Below, one piece after another: positions 49,061 through 58,911 of a DNA stretch of 64,000 nt; positions within the stretch are counted from its first letter, which is position 1, and each line of letters begins with the position of its first letter. Origin of the DNA: Sphingobacterium zeae (GTDB lineage: Bacteria > Bacteroidota > Bacteroidia > Sphingobacteriales > Sphingobacteriaceae); NCBI RefSeq assembly GCF_030818895.1, contig NZ_JAUTBA010000001.1, forward strand, positions 1,674,001-1,738,000, written 5' to 3'. A model generated the notes under the pieces. That model made no database searches, had not been told where the DNA came from, and saw nothing but the letters and a program-made list of their open reading frames with translations. The position numbers and the translations under genes were made by a program.

Positions 49061-50058
49061 CCTTTATCTCCGGCCAGATATATGGCGCTGCCTCCTTTGG
49101 CTTTTTGAACGGCATTGAAGCTTTCCTTTCCGATCGCTATCCAGTTTTTACCACCGTCATTCGACAAGTCTGTGCCCGAAGTACCCGTGCTGATGAGTTG
49201 TTTTTTTGAGCGATAAACAACCGCGGATTTAAATCCAGCGGGTGCTGTGTGTGGTGCAAACCAAGTTTTACCGCCATCGTTGGTCAGAAAGCTGTTTCTG
49301 TCCTTGTTGGTGTCCTCTTTGTAATCTCCGCCAACGACAATTCCAGTCGTTGATGAATAGAAAGCAATTGAAAAGGGACCGGTGCTATTTTTTCCCTGCA
49401 GGATCGGGCAGCTGTAACGTGACCATGTGTCGCCTTCGTCGTCGCTGCGATAGATATTGGACACTGTACCCCCAGTGGCAATCCAGTATGTTCCATTGTT
49501 GTTGCAGTATATGGATGTTCCGCTAGCAGCAAAACCAGCTTCTCCATCAGTTATTAAAAAGGGCATATGTGCCGTGATATCCTTCCAAGACGCTCCAAAA
49601 TCGACAGTTTTTAACAGCGGCATTTTACCTTGAATGGCATCGCCGAAAGCAATACCCACACCTTCTGATGTAAATGCCACACCGTCATAAAATATTTCTG
49701 GTCGCTTGTCACTGAAAACCTCCTTCCAGCTTCGGCCGCCGTCGCCGGTACGTAAGATGATGGCTGGTGAACCCGCGGAAATAACGATGGCTTCATTTTC
49801 ATCAAATGCTTCAATATCTCTAAAATCTGTTTTTTCATAGCCAATCGGATTGACCCACTGCCAGTTTTTACCAGCATCGGTACTAAGCCCAACGGTACCG
49901 TTGCTACCACTCACCCATACGGTCTCATCGTCGACCACGCTTAGGCCTCTGTAGCTGCTGTTACGTTCTTGATTTACGATGTTAATTTTTGCTTGTTGAG
50001 CACTAAGCTGGCTCAGTAGGAAGGTTTGGATAATAAAGACCAGAAATAATGGTTTCAT
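49036..50058 (-). CDS. Secreted BNR/YCF48-like beta-propeller protein
   Basis: The protein is 340 residues with a signal peptide (MKPLFLVFIIQTFLLSQLSA). About seven repeats carry Asp-box or YCF48-like motifs: STDAGKNWQWV, TGDGGRSWKEVF, SDDEGDTWSRY, TNDGGKTWFAP, SNDGGKNWIAIG. Related proteins are annotated as sialidase-like, oxidoreductase or photosystem assembly factors, but sialidase active-site residues such as FRIP are absent. It is probably a periplasmic or surface beta-propeller, with binding rather than a known catalytic function. It lies 13 bases after the paralogous membrane-protein genes in the same operon. Confidence 0.85.
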   Translation of the reverse strand: MKPLFLVFIIQTFLLSQLSAQQAKINIVNQERNSSYRGLSVVDDETVWVSGSNGTVGLSTDAGKNWQWVNPIGYEKTDFRDIEAFDENEAIVISAGSPAIILRTGDGGRSWKEVFSDKRPEIFYDGVAFTSEGVGIAFGDAIQGKMPLLKTVDFGASWKDITAHMPFLITDGEAGFAASGTSIYCNNNGTYWIATGGTVSNIYRSDDEGDTWSRYSCPILQGKNSTGPFSIAFYSSTTGIVVGGDYKEDTNKDRNSFLTNDGGKTWFAPHTAPAGFKSAVVYRSKKQLISTGTSGTDLSNDGGKNWIAIGKESFNAVQKAKGGSAIYLAGDKGKIAKLTW

Positions 50059-50071
50059 GTGGTTATGCTTT

Positions 50072-50545
50072 TTATTTAAACAAATCTACTCGTCTTTTTG
50101 AAATTTTTCCCTGTTTTTTTAAGATTGTTTTGCGGAGCTGAAGAAACCCGACGGTCATTTTCCGTGGTGATTTAAAATAAGGAATGCTCAATACGACCAA
50201 CAGCGCGATGCAGGCAGAAGTGCCGAGGGCTCCACCATAACCAGTAAAAAATGTACTGGTATTGAGCAGAATTGTCGTAAAGATAACACCGGCAAGAGAC
50301 AAACCGAAATAGGTTGATAACTGGCTTTTGGAGACCATCCCTATAAATGAGGCCCCAATAAAAACCGGAGGAATATATTGAGCCAGATAAGGGGTAACAG
50401 TTTGTGGAAAAAAATGAAGAAAGCCGGCAACAAGCAATGTCAGCAATGCCGAGGAACGTACCGCACCCTGGTGAAATTTGGTATTGACATAGTATGTCGC
50501 CGTGCTCGCGATAACACCAACGAGGTATAAAATGAATGTTTCCAT
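50072..50545 (-). CDS. Membrane protein of unknown function, paralogue B
   Basis: The protein is 157 residues with about five membrane helices and a basic C-terminal tail (RKTILKKQGKISKRR). It aligns with the upstream gene product over most of its length: YIPPVFIGASFIGM here against LPAAIYCGAFVGM there, VIFTTILLN against SIFTAIFLI, and GYGGALGTSA against GVGGKLGTLA. The pair thus arose by tandem duplication. I recognise no family. The start is 1 base after the upstream stop, and the BNR protein gene is 13 bases downstream. The two might form a heteromeric membrane complex. Confidence 0.8.
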   Translation of the reverse strand: METFILYLVGVIASTATYYVNTKFHQGAVRSSALLTLLVAGFLHFFPQTVTPYLAQYIPPVFIGASFIGMVSKSQLSTYFGLSLAGVIFTTILLNTSTFFTGYGGALGTSACIALLVVLSIPYFKSPRKMTVGFLQLRKTILKKQGKISKRRVDLFK

Positions 50546-50546
50546 A

Positions 50547-51104
50547 TTACTTAAAAATATATAACAGCAGGTAAGTCAATGAAACCCCAAGAAAGGCCAA
50601 TGTGCCTAATTTACCGCCGACCCCATTCAATAGACTTTTCGATACAATCAGAAAGATCGCTGTAAAAATACTGGCGGCCAGAACAAACGAGAAGCCATGA
50701 GCTACCTGGGCATTGGACATGCCTACAAATGCACCGCAATAAATTGCCGCGGGAAGATGAGGGAGATACGTTGAATCTTTATTGATATTGGGTATGAAGG
50801 AGCCCAGTGTACCTGTGAGTGCAGCACCCAAGACCGGACCTAACCCAAATGTATGATTGAAATAGTAAGAAATAATCGCTCCTACAGGCACCCAAACGGC
50901 AATTCGGATGGACTCATATTCATGTTTATGATGATGAATAGGCGAACGAAGGTAACTGTATAAAATAAGTAAGGAGAGTAGACCTATAAAAGCCAGTATA
51001 AGATAAGAACTTCTATTTTCTACAAAGATGGCCAATAAAAAAAGGGCCTGAATGACAAATAATAAGCAGATGCTTGCTGTCCTAAATTTGTGCCGGGCTT
51101 GCAT
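50547..51104 (-). CDS. Membrane protein of unknown function, paralogue A
   Basis: The protein is 185 residues with about six membrane helices. Two N-terminal helices (ICLLFVIQALFLLAIF, LILAFIGLLSLLILYSY) are followed by a His-rich connector (PIHHHKHEYE). Then comes the part homologous to the next gene: VGAIISYYFNHTFGLGP, LPAAIYCGAFVGM, SIFTAIFLIVSK and NGVGGKLGTLAFLG. It is first in a three-gene set. TACCTTTG on the minus strand at 51128-51121, just after the regulator gene, gives it its own -7 element and a leader of about ten bases. No function can be assigned; the Gly-rich GAFVGM and GGKLGT motifs look like packing or permeation motifs. Confidence 0.8.
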   Translation of the reverse strand: MQARHKFRTASICLLFVIQALFLLAIFVENRSSYLILAFIGLLSLLILYSYLRSPIHHHKHEYESIRIAVWVPVGAIISYYFNHTFGLGPVLGAALTGTLGSFIPNINKDSTYLPHLPAAIYCGAFVGMSNAQVAHGFSFVLAASIFTAIFLIVSKSLLNGVGGKLGTLAFLGVSLTYLLLYIFK

Positions 51105-51120
51105 TTAAAAATAATTTAGG

Positions 51121-51128
51121 CAAAGGTA
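51121..51128 (-). promoter_or_regulatory. -7 promoter element of the paralogue/BNR operon
   Basis: CAAAGGTA on the plus strand is TACCTTTG on the minus strand, a full TAnnTTTG match 17 bases before the ATG at 51104. No clear -33 element. It separates this operon from the upstream LacI-type gene. Confidence 0.55.
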
Positions 51129-51132
51129 GGCA

Positions 51133-52155
51133 TTATTTGTCTATTCTATGGGTAGATTTTCTTTTTATCAAGACAGGATCAAGAACAATTTGCTCGATCG
51201 TGTCATAAGGACTTTTTTGTTTGACCATTTTCAAAAATAACTTTGCGCATTCTTCGCCCATTTTGTTGGCCTGTTGGTCTATACTGGATAGTGTGGGGGT
51301 AATGAAGGAGGAAAAGGTCTGGTTTGCAAAACCGATAACACCCGTTGCTGGAATATCAATATGGGCAGCTTTTAAAGCTTGGATAATCCCTACAGCTGTA
51401 AAGTCATCGCCTCCAATGAAGGCATCCGGTTGGATGGCAGATTGTAGAATCTGTTCCGTGCCTTTGATGCCGGCTTCAATGGATAAGTCGCCGCGGATAA
51501 TAAAATCTTTGCGCGGTGAAATGTTCGCATCTTTTAATGCGGCTTCGAAACCGAGGTACCGATCCTGGAAAATTGCGATATCTTTGTCTGTTGTAATAAA
51601 GGCTATATTTTTGTAACCCTCTTCCAGTAGATGCTGTGTTGCAAGATAACCCGCTTTATAATCGTCGAGTTTTACGACGGGTGCAGGAATATTTTTGTGG
51701 GTACGGTCAAACACAACAAGGCATTTGCGCTGATTGATCACTTCCTGAAAGTGCTGTGTTTCTTGAGTTTCCAGAGACAAAGACGCAATGATCCCAGCTA
51801 CTTGCGCTTCCAGTAAAGTTTTTACGCCATTGACCTCGTCGGCAAAAGATTCATTCGATTGATAGAGCAACAAACTATAATTGTGTTTCTTTAGTTCTTT
51901 TTCAATGCTGTGTACGGCTTCCGCGAAAAAATGAATTTGCATCGTTGGTACAATGACACCGATGGTATTGGACTTGCCCGAAGAAAGGGAAGAGGCCAGC
52001 TTATTGACACTATAATTTAATTCCTTTGCCTTTTCCAGCACTATTTTTCGTGTTGACTCACTGATCGTAGGCACATTGTTCAATGCGCGGGATACAGTGG
52101 AAACTGTTACTCCTAGCTCACGGGCGATATCGTAAATGGTTGTTTTTTTATTCAC
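51133..52155 (-). CDS. LacI family transcriptional regulator of the xylose operon
   Basis: The protein is 340 residues. The N-terminal HTH and hinge are textbook: TIYDIARELGVTVSTVSRALNN, ISESTRKIVLEKAKEL, then the hinge NKLASSLSSGKSNTIGVIVP. The rest is a periplasmic-binding-protein-like sensor (PDAFIGGDDFTAVGIIQAL). It is divergent from xylB, and the intergenic region holds the palindrome TGCAACCGGTTGCA, a LacI-type site with central CG. It probably represses the xylBA-symporter genes until xylose or a derivative binds. Bacteroides uses a different xylose regulator, so this assignment rests on context. Confidence 0.93.
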   Translation of the reverse strand: MNKKTTIYDIARELGVTVSTVSRALNNVPTISESTRKIVLEKAKELNYSVNKLASSLSSGKSNTIGVIVPTMQIHFFAEAVHSIEKELKKHNYSLLLYQSNESFADEVNGVKTLLEAQVAGIIASLSLETQETQHFQEVINQRKCLVVFDRTHKNIPAPVVKLDDYKAGYLATQHLLEEGYKNIAFITTDKDIAIFQDRYLGFEAALKDANISPRKDFIIRGDLSIEAGIKGTEQILQSAIQPDAFIGGDDFTAVGIIQALKAAHIDIPATGVIGFANQTFSSFITPTLSSIDQQANKMGEECAKLFLKMVKQKSPYDTIEQIVLDPVLIKRKSTHRIDK

Positions 52156-52184
52156 GCTCCAAAGTAAATAATTTTATTTAATAT

Positions 52185-52229
52185 TTTGAATATTCAGAAA
52201 CATGTCCTACTTTTATGCAACCGGTTGCA
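52185..52229 (+). promoter_or_regulatory. xylB promoter with LacI-type operator
   Basis: TTTG (52185-52188) and TACTTTTA (52208-52215) are spaced by 19 bases, matching the -33/-7 pattern with one mismatch. The perfect palindrome TGCAACCGGTTGCA (52216-52229) abuts the -7 element and covers the expected transcription start near 52222, ideal for repression by the divergent LacI-type regulator. Confidence 0.75.
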
Positions 52230-52276
52230 AAACGGACGCCGCCGGCGTTTTTTATAACCAATTAGAATTAATTACC

Positions 52277-53761
52277 ATGTATTTGTTAGGTATAGATGTA
52301 GGTACTTCTTCTGTGAAAGTTTCAATTGTTGAAGCATCTTCGCAACGCAAAGTGTGCTCGGTGCAATATCCAGATGTAGAAGCTCCAATAATTACTGTCG
52401 AACCCAATTGGGCTGAACAAAATCCGCTCGACTGGTGGGATTACTTCAAACAGGCTCTATTGAAAGCTAATGCGCTGGGACTTTACGATCCTAAAGCAAT
52501 CTCGGCCATTGGAATTGCTTACCAGATGCACGGATTGGTCGTCGTTGATAAAGAGCAGCAGGTGCTACGCAATGCAATTATTTGGTGCGACAGTAGGGCT
52601 GTGGAATTGGGTAATATCGCTTTTGAAGAAATTGGTCGGTCTTTTAATTTAAGCCATCATTTGAATTCTCCAGGTAATTTTACGGCGTCAAAGTTGGCCT
52701 GGGTCAAAGCAAATGAGCCTGCCGTTTATGAAAAGATAGACAAGATTATGTTGCCGGGAGATTTTATAGCGATGAAGTTGTCGGGACAAGTGACAACCTC
52801 CATATCGGCGCTTTCGGAAGGTATATTCTGGGATTTTAAAGATAATGCTTTGTCGCGGACAATCATGGACTATTATGGTTTTGATGATCATCTGATTCCA
52901 GAGATCTTACCTGTCTTTTCAACCCATGGTCAGATTAAAGCTGCTGTGGCCGAGGAACTCGGGCTGTCTGCTGCTGTGACCATCAATTATAAAGCCGGTG
53001 ATCAACCCAATAACGCGTTTTCGCTCAATGTGCTACAGCCTGGAGAAGTTGCTGCGACCGCAGGTACTTCCGGTGTGATCTATGGGGTCAGCGACCAGCT
53101 GATCGCTGACCGCGAATCACGCGTCAATACATTTGCACACGTGAATTATCGCGAGCACGATATCCGAACAGGGGTATTGCTCTGTATCAACGGAACAGGT
53201 ATTATGAACAGTTGGGGCAGAAAGATGCTAGGGCGTGATTTATCGTATGAACAGATCAATGCGATGGCCGGAGCTTCTCCTATCGGCAGCAAAGGACTAC
53301 AGGTTATCCCATTTGGCAATGGTGCCGAACGCATGCTCAATAACCAAACCGTTGGCGCTTCAATTTCAGCGATAGACCTGAACAGACATGAGACCAGCGA
53401 TATCTTGCGCGCGATACAAGAAGGAATTGCCTACGCCTTTCGCTACGGCCTGGATATCATGCGCGAGAACAATTTGTATCCAAATATGATTCGTGCAGGT
53501 TATGCCAATTTGTTTTTGAGCTCTGTTTTCAGAGAGTCATTTGTGGGGGCTACAAACGTTCCTGTAGAGATTTTCAATCACGATGGAAGTATAGGAGCCG
53601 CCCTCGGAGCAGGGATAGGAAGTGGGTATTATGCAGATTTTAAAGAAGCTTTTCGTTCATTGCAGCCTGTATATACCGTGGAACCCCAGTTTGTGGCGCA
53701 ATATGAGGAGCATTATCAACTATGGAAAGAATTATTAAACAAACAAATAAATAGCAATTAA
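52277..53761 (+). CDS. xylB: Xylulokinase
   Basis: The protein is 494 residues from the ATG at 52277, giving the FGGY-kinase N-terminus [15 protein letters not shown]. The upstream extension to 52202 crosses the promoter and operator and is rejected. Further motifs are [22 protein letters not shown], the catalytic-Asp region [11 protein letters not shown] and the nucleotide-binding [12 protein letters not shown]. It phosphorylates D-xylulose at O5 with ATP. xylA follows one base after the stop. The substrate assignment is supported by this neighbour. Confidence 0.95.
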   Translation: MYLLGIDVGTSSVKVSIVEASSQRKVCSVQYPDVEAPIITVEPNWAEQNPLDWWDYFKQALLKANALGLYDPKAISAIGIAYQMHGLVVVDKEQQVLRNAIIWCDSRAVELGNIAFEEIGRSFNLSHHLNSPGNFTASKLAWVKANEPAVYEKIDKIMLPGDFIAMKLSGQVTTSISALSEGIFWDFKDNALSRTIMDYYGFDDHLIPEILPVFSTHGQIKAAVAEELGLSAAVTINYKAGDQPNNAFSLNVLQPGEVAATAGTSGVIYGVSDQLIADRESRVNTFAHVNYREHDIRTGVLLCINGTGIMNSWGRKMLGRDLSYEQINAMAGASPIGSKGLQVIPFGNGAERMLNNQTVGASISAIDLNRHETSDILRAIQEGIAYAFRYGLDIMRENNLYPNMIRAGYANLFLSSVFRESFVGATNVPVEIFNHDGSIGAALGAGIGSGYYADFKEAFRSLQPVYTVEPQFVAQYEEHYQLWKELLNKQINSN

Positions 53762-53762
53762 G

Positions 53763-55091
53763 ATGAATGTTATCAAAGGGAAAAAAGAATTTTTCAAAGG
53801 CGTAGGCCAAATTCAATTCGAAGGGAAAGACAGCACAAATCCATTGGCTTTCCGTTATTACAACCCTAAGCAGCTTGTAGGGGGAAAGACGATGGAAGAG
53901 TATTTTAAATTTGCCTGTTCGTACTGGCATTCGTTCAACGGAAACGGATCCGATCCATTTGGCGGACCGACACATCAATTTCCTTGGGATGAAAGCAGCG
54001 ACGTAATCACCAGAGCAAAAGATAAAATGGATGCGGCCTTCGAATTTATCAGTAAAATTAATATACCTTATTACTGCTTCCACGACGTCGATTTAGTGGA
54101 TTATTCGGATAATGTGGTTGAAAATGAAAAACGCCTGTCCACTATTGTTGATTATGCAAAGGAGAAACAACAGGAAAGCGGTATCAAATTGCTTTGGGGA
54201 ACAGCCAACCTTTTTAGCCATAAACGCTATATGAATGGTGCCGCAACAAATCCTGATTTTCATGTTCTAGCACATGGTGGCGCTCAGGTTAAGGCAGCAT
54301 TGGATGCAACAATTGCCCTCGGCGGTGAAAACTATGTGTTCTGGGGCGGAAGAGAGGGTTATATGAGCCTTTTAAATACCAATATGAAACGCGAGCAGGA
54401 ACATCTTGCGCAGTTTTTGCACATGGCCAAAGATTATGCCCGCAAAAACGGCTTTAAAGGGACTTTCTTTATCGAACCCAAACCATGTGAACCGACAAAA
54501 CATCAGTATGATTACGATGCGGCTACCGTACTTGGATTCTTACGTCAGTATAATCTTTTGGACGATTTTAAATTAAATTTAGAAGTCAACCACGCGACAT
54601 TGGCCGGACATACTTTTCAACACGAGTTACAGGTCGCTGTAGATGCCGGTAAATTGGGTTCCATTGATGCCAACCGTGGTGATTATCAAAATGGATGGGA
54701 TACGGATCAATTTCCAAATGATATCAATGAGTTGACCGAAGCGATGTTGATTATTTTAGAAGGTGGCGGACTCCAAGGTGGAGGTGTGAATTTTGATGCC
54801 AAAATCCGTCGGAATTCGACAGATCCCGAAGATTTATTTTATGCGCATATCGGTGGGATGGATATTTTTGCCCGCGCATTGCTTACAGCAGATCGTATCC
54901 TGCAAGACTCGGAGTACAAAAAAATAAGGGCAGAGCGTTATGCCTCTTTTGATACCGGTCATGGCGCATCATTCGAAGGACAGGCATTGACATTGGAGAA
55001 CTTAAGAGATTTAGCAGTAGAATTGGGAGAACCAAAAACGATTAGTGGTAAGCAAGAGTATTTAGAAAATTTGATCAACAGATATATATAG
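53763..55091 (+). CDS. xylA: Xylose isomerase
   Basis: The protein is 442 residues, class II length. Catalytic and metal-binding motifs are complete: CFHDVDL (His107, Asp110), the metal site around [34 protein letters not shown] and [18 protein letters not shown]. It converts D-xylose to D-xylulose, which XylB then phosphorylates for the pentose phosphate pathway. The gene starts immediately after xylB and precedes the symporter by 51 bases, so all are probably in one operon. Confidence 0.97.
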   Translation: MNVIKGKKEFFKGVGQIQFEGKDSTNPLAFRYYNPKQLVGGKTMEEYFKFACSYWHSFNGNGSDPFGGPTHQFPWDESSDVITRAKDKMDAAFEFISKINIPYYCFHDVDLVDYSDNVVENEKRLSTIVDYAKEKQQESGIKLLWGTANLFSHKRYMNGAATNPDFHVLAHGGAQVKAALDATIALGGENYVFWGGREGYMSLLNTNMKREQEHLAQFLHMAKDYARKNGFKGTFFIEPKPCEPTKHQYDYDAATVLGFLRQYNLLDDFKLNLEVNHATLAGHTFQHELQVAVDAGKLGSIDANRGDYQNGWDTDQFPNDINELTEAMLIILEGGGLQGGGVNFDAKIRRNSTDPEDLFYAHIGGMDIFARALLTADRILQDSEYKKIRAERYASFDTGHGASFEGQALTLENLRDLAVELGEPKTISGKQEYLENLINRYI

Positions 55092-55142
55092 TTCTAAAAA
55101 TATTTCTATATTAGGCGATCGAATTAAACCAATTACCATTAC

Positions 55143-56819
55143 ATGAATAATTATTTAAGCACAAAAGATTACATCGTTTTCCTGATCTACTTTGTCATTG
55201 TAGCCGGTTACGGATTATGGGTGTATTATCGCAAGAAATCTGAATCTGTAGGATCTAAAGATTATTTTCTGGCTGAGGGGTCATTGACCTGGTGGGCTAT
55301 TGGGGCATCACTGATTGCATCCAATATATCTGCAGAGCAATTTATCGGTATGAGCGGTTCCGGATTTAAGATGGGATTGGCTATTGCGACGTATGAGTGG
55401 ATGGCGGCCATCACGCTGATTGTTGTTGCCGTATTTTTTATACCGGTATATCTAAAGAATAAGATTTTTACGATGCCACAGTTTCTCCATAAACGTTATA
55501 ATGGAACTGTTGCGATGATTATGGCCGTGTTCTGGTTACTGTTGTATGTGGTCGTCAATTTGACTTCTATCCTTTATTTGGGCGCAATTGCAGTAAGCAG
55601 TATCTCGGGTATCAGTCTTGAAGCGTGTATGTATGCCATAGCAATTTTTGCGGTTATCATTACCTTAGGTGGTATGAAGGTGATTGGCTATACGGATATT
55701 ATTCAGGTTTTCTTTTTGGTATTGGGAGGTTTGGCGACAACTTATCTCGCCCTCAACCTTGTTTCGGAGCACTATGGTGGCTCAGGCGTATTGGAAGGTT
55801 ATCACTTGATGACCGAAAAGGCTTCTGACCACTTCCATATGATTCTGGATCGTAAAAACGAGAACTATCTCGATTTACCGGGGCTAACTGTATTGATCGG
55901 GGGGATGTGGATCGTTAATTTGAACTACTGGGGATGTAATCAATACATCACGCAACGCGCACTTGGAGCAGATTTGAAAACCGCGAGAAACGGTATCTTG
56001 TTTGCCGCATTTCTGAAGTTATTAATGCCTATTATTGTGGTGTTGCCAGGTATTGCAGCTTATGTCATGTGGAAAGATGGCTTGTTTCAAAATGAAATGA
56101 TGCAACATGGTGAGGTCAACCCGGATCATGCTTACCCAGTTTTGTTGAATTTGTTGCCGGCTGGTCTGAAGGGTTTGTCTTTTGCAGCCTTGACAGCGGC
56201 GGTGGTTGCTTCTTTGGCGGGTAAGGCAAACAGTATTGCAACAATCTTCTCCTTGGATATTTACAAGAAAGTATTCAATACAGAAGCTTCGGACAAGAAA
56301 TTGGTCAACATCGGCAAGCTAACTGTTGTGGTTGCCATGATTTTGGGCGTACTGATTGCGCCACATCTAGGTATTGATAAAAAAGGTGGATTCCAATATA
56401 TTCAGGAATATACAGGTTTTGTATCTCCAGGTATTTTTGCGATGTTCATTTTAGGATTCTTCTGGAAGAAAGCAACTTCAAATGCGGCTTTGTTTGCAAC
56501 AATTGGAGGTTTTATTTTCTCCATCATCTTCAAAAAATTGCCGGATTGGGTCGATCTGTCATTCTTGTCATCAACAGGTTTCTCCGTTCCAAATCCAACA
56601 ACAGGAGTGTACGAAATTCCATTTTTGGATCGTATGGGATTTGTCTTCATTATCTGTATTATCGGTATGATTCTCATTAGTATCATCGACAATAAGCGTG
56701 GTGTCGTGCCTGCTGGATTGGAAGTTGATACCACGATGTTTAAACCACACCGGGCGTTTTTGGTCATCGCATTGATCGTAGCGCTATTGGTTACAGCCTT
56801 ATATTCTATTTATTGGTAA
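55143..56819 (+). CDS. Sodium/sugar symporter (SSS family, SGLT-like)
   Basis: The protein is 558 residues with about 14 membrane helices. Helix 2 carries AIGASLIASNISAEQFIGMSGSG, almost the pattern of Vibrio vSGLT, and later parts include LNYWGCNQYITQRALGA and FAALTAAVVASLAGKANSIATIFSLDIYKK. These are typical of Na+-coupled sugar carriers. Its position behind xylBA points to D-xylose uptake; galactose or glucose is possible by family. It closes the operon, followed by a hairpin at 56842. Confidence 0.92.
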   Translation: MNNYLSTKDYIVFLIYFVIVAGYGLWVYYRKKSESVGSKDYFLAEGSLTWWAIGASLIASNISAEQFIGMSGSGFKMGLAIATYEWMAAITLIVVAVFFIPVYLKNKIFTMPQFLHKRYNGTVAMIMAVFWLLLYVVVNLTSILYLGAIAVSSISGISLEACMYAIAIFAVIITLGGMKVIGYTDIIQVFFLVLGGLATTYLALNLVSEHYGGSGVLEGYHLMTEKASDHFHMILDRKNENYLDLPGLTVLIGGMWIVNLNYWGCNQYITQRALGADLKTARNGILFAAFLKLLMPIIVVLPGIAAYVMWKDGLFQNEMMQHGEVNPDHAYPVLLNLLPAGLKGLSFAALTAAVVASLAGKANSIATIFSLDIYKKVFNTEASDKKLVNIGKLTVVVAMILGVLIAPHLGIDKKGGFQYIQEYTGFVSPGIFAMFILGFFWKKATSNAALFATIGGFIFSIIFKKLPDWVDLSFLSSTGFSVPNPTTGVYEIPFLDRMGFVFIICIIGMILISIIDNKRGVVPAGLEVDTTMFKPHRAFLVIALIVALLVTALYSIYW

Positions 56820-56841
56820 TCCAATAGCAAATAAGATTTTA

Positions 56842-56878
56842 AAAACTCCTGTCAACCTCGGTTGATGGGAGTTTTTTG
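56842..56878 (+). terminator. Terminator of the xylose operon
   Basis: AAAACTCC pairs with GGAGTTTT and, across a small internal mismatch, TCAAC with GTTGA, followed by Ts. It lies about 25 bases after the symporter stop. Confidence 0.75.
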
Positions 56879-56955
56879 TTTGTTTTAAAAATACCTATCT
56901 TGGTTTTACTAAAACCTTTGCTTAACGAAAGATTACTTAACGAAAGATTGCTGCT

Positions 56956-58911
56956 ATGAAAAGAACATCCTCCTTGCTAATGACGACGCTGTTTGGATTG
57001 CTTACTACCGGTACGCCGATGCTGAGTTCAGCTCAGCGCACACAGAAACCGCCTTTACATGGAAAACATTGGATGGCAATTACCGGTAAGCCCTTGGCGG
57101 CAACAGCGGGTGCCCAGCTATTCCAACAAGGCGGAAATGCGGTGGACGCTGCTTGTGCCATGCTCGCAGCAACTTGCACCATGTGGGATGTACTGAGTTG
57201 GGGCGGAGAGATGCAAGCGTTAATTTATCATCCGAAACTAAAGAAGGTCATTGCGATAAATGCCTTGGGCGTAGCACCCAGTGGAGCGACAGTCGATTTT
57301 TTTAGGTCAAAGGGCTACGAATTTCCACCAGAATATGGTCCTCTTGCTGCTGTCACGCCAGGTACACCCGGCGGATTGTGCTATATGTTGGCTCATTATG
57401 GAACGAAAAGTTTAGCAGAAGTATTAGCTCCTGCTCTTGAAATGGCTGCAGGGTACCCGATTGACGCGCAAACTGCAACGAGTATTGAACGTGGCAAAGA
57501 GCGCATTAAAGAATGGCCATACAGTAAAAAGGTATTTTTAGTACATGAAGGGAAATCCTGGGAAGCTCCCGAAGCGGGAGAGGTTTTTGTGCAGCAGGAT
57601 CTGCATAAGACCCTGTCCAAATTGATAGAAGCGGAAAAGAAGGCTCTTGCAGCGGGTAAAGATCGGAAGGCAGCAATCATGGCTGCTTATGATCGGTTTT
57701 ACACCGGCGATATTGCAGATGAATTTGTCCGTGGCAGTAAGGAGCAAGGAGGCTTAATCACGAAAGCAGACCTAGCCAATTGGAAACCTATTGAGGAGGA
57801 ACCATTGCATGTCAATTATAAGGGCGTTGACGTGTATAAATTACAAGAATGGACGCAAGGTCCAGCCATGCTGCAGAGTCTGCAGATGCTGAAAAACTTT
57901 GATCTAAAGGCAATGGGCTATAATTCTGCTTCTTATATTCATACACTCTATCAGGTGATGAACTTGGCCTTTGCTGATCGGGATTTTTATTACGGTGATC
58001 CCTACGGTAAACCTAAGACACCAATTCAAGGCCTTTTGAATGAGTCCTATGCTAAGACTAGGGCCGCAACCATTGATCTTAAGCAAAATAACCCGAATGT
58101 ACTTCCCGGAGACCCTTATCCATACGAAGGTAAGCAGAATCCGTATCTTTCGTTACTGGAGCAGCGTAAGAAAGAGTTTACGCCACATACGGAGCTGAAA
58201 AATGATTTTGTCCCTAAACATGACGCACGCTCAAGTTCGTCTGTGAAGGACTTGTCGGCGGCGGCGCTTATGGCTTCGCTATCCGTTGATAGTGCATATA
58301 TGGACCGCTTATTACGGGGAACCACCAGCGTTGAAGCTGCGGATGAAGAGGGTTGGGTCGTTTCCATTACGCCAAGTGGCGGCTGGCTACCCGCCTGTAT
58401 CGCAGGTAATACCGGAGTGGGTATGAGTCAGCGTTTGCAGAGTTTTGTCTTAGATTCACTGATTAACCCGTTCAATGTGGTCGAGCCCGGCAAAAGACCG
58501 CGTGTAACGCTTACACCTTCGATGGCGTTGAAAAACGGAAAATCTTACCTTTCTTTTGCCGTGCAGGGCGGAGATACACAAGATCAAAACCAACTGCAGT
58601 TTTTCTTGAATATGGTTGAGTTTGGTATGACGCCACAACAAGCCAGCGAGGCGGCCAATATCAATAGCAATCAGCTTTGGCTGTCGCTGGGTGGAACCAA
58701 GACCGATGATCGAAAACCGCGCTCAGGAAGCCTGCTATTGGATAAAAATACAGCACCAGCAATTATTGAGCAATTGAAGAGCATGGGCTACAGTATTCAG
58801 CTAGGCGAGCGTACCAGCGGACCTATCAACGCGATTTATTTCGACCAGCAACACCATACGCTTTGGGGCGGTAGTAGCAATAATGGAGAGGATTACGGCA
58901 TCGGTTGGTAA
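56956..58911 (+). CDS. Secreted gamma-glutamyltransferase family protein
   Basis: The protein is 651 residues, with a signal peptide (MKRTSSLLMTTLFGLLTTG, ending near SSAQ). It follows the GGT fold: FQQGGNAVDAACAMLAA, AAVTPGTPGGLCYML and, at the subunit junction, GTTSVEAADEEGWVV, where Thr456 would be the nucleophile and N-terminus of the small subunit after self-cleavage. Near residues 100-112 the FRExAP-like segment, which in glutathione-type enzymes contains the substrate Arg, reads NALGVAPSGAT without Arg. It therefore may act on a different gamma-glutamyl or acyl substrate in the periplasm. It is a single gene. Confidence 0.88.
   Translation: MKRTSSLLMTTLFGLLTTGTPMLSSAQRTQKPPLHGKHWMAITGKPLAATAGAQLFQQGGNAVDAACAMLAATCTMWDVLSWGGEMQALIYHPKLKKVIAINALGVAPSGATVDFFRSKGYEFPPEYGPLAAVTPGTPGGLCYMLAHYGTKSLAEVLAPALEMAAGYPIDAQTATSIERGKERIKEWPYSKKVFLVHEGKSWEAPEAGEVFVQQDLHKTLSKLIEAEKKALAAGKDRKAAIMAAYDRFYTGDIADEFVRGSKEQGGLITKADLANWKPIEEEPLHVNYKGVDVYKLQEWTQGPAMLQSLQMLKNFDLKAMGYNSASYIHTLYQVMNLAFADRDFYYGDPYGKPKTPIQGLLNESYAKTRAATIDLKQNNPNVLPGDPYPYEGKQNPYLSLLEQRKKEFTPHTELKNDFVPKHDARSSSSVKDLSAAALMASLSVDSAYMDRLLRGTTSVEAADEEGWVVSITPSGGWLPACIAGNTGVGMSQRLQSFVLDSLINPFNVVEPGKRPRVTLTPSMALKNGKSYLSFAVQGGDTQDQNQLQFFLNMVEFGMTPQQASEAANINSNQLWLSLGGTKTDDRKPRSGSLLLDKNTAPAIIEQLKSMGYSIQLGERTSGPINAIYFDQQHHTLWGGSSNNGEDYGIGW

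Noticed and set aside
49036..50058. BNR protein as a sialidase
   Set aside because: Asp-box-like repeats are present, but the FRIP motif and the catalytic Tyr/Glu pattern are not visible.
52202..52276. 25-codon extension of XylB
   Set aside because: It covers the promoter and LacI-type operator; the FGGY kinase fold starts at MYLLGIDVG.
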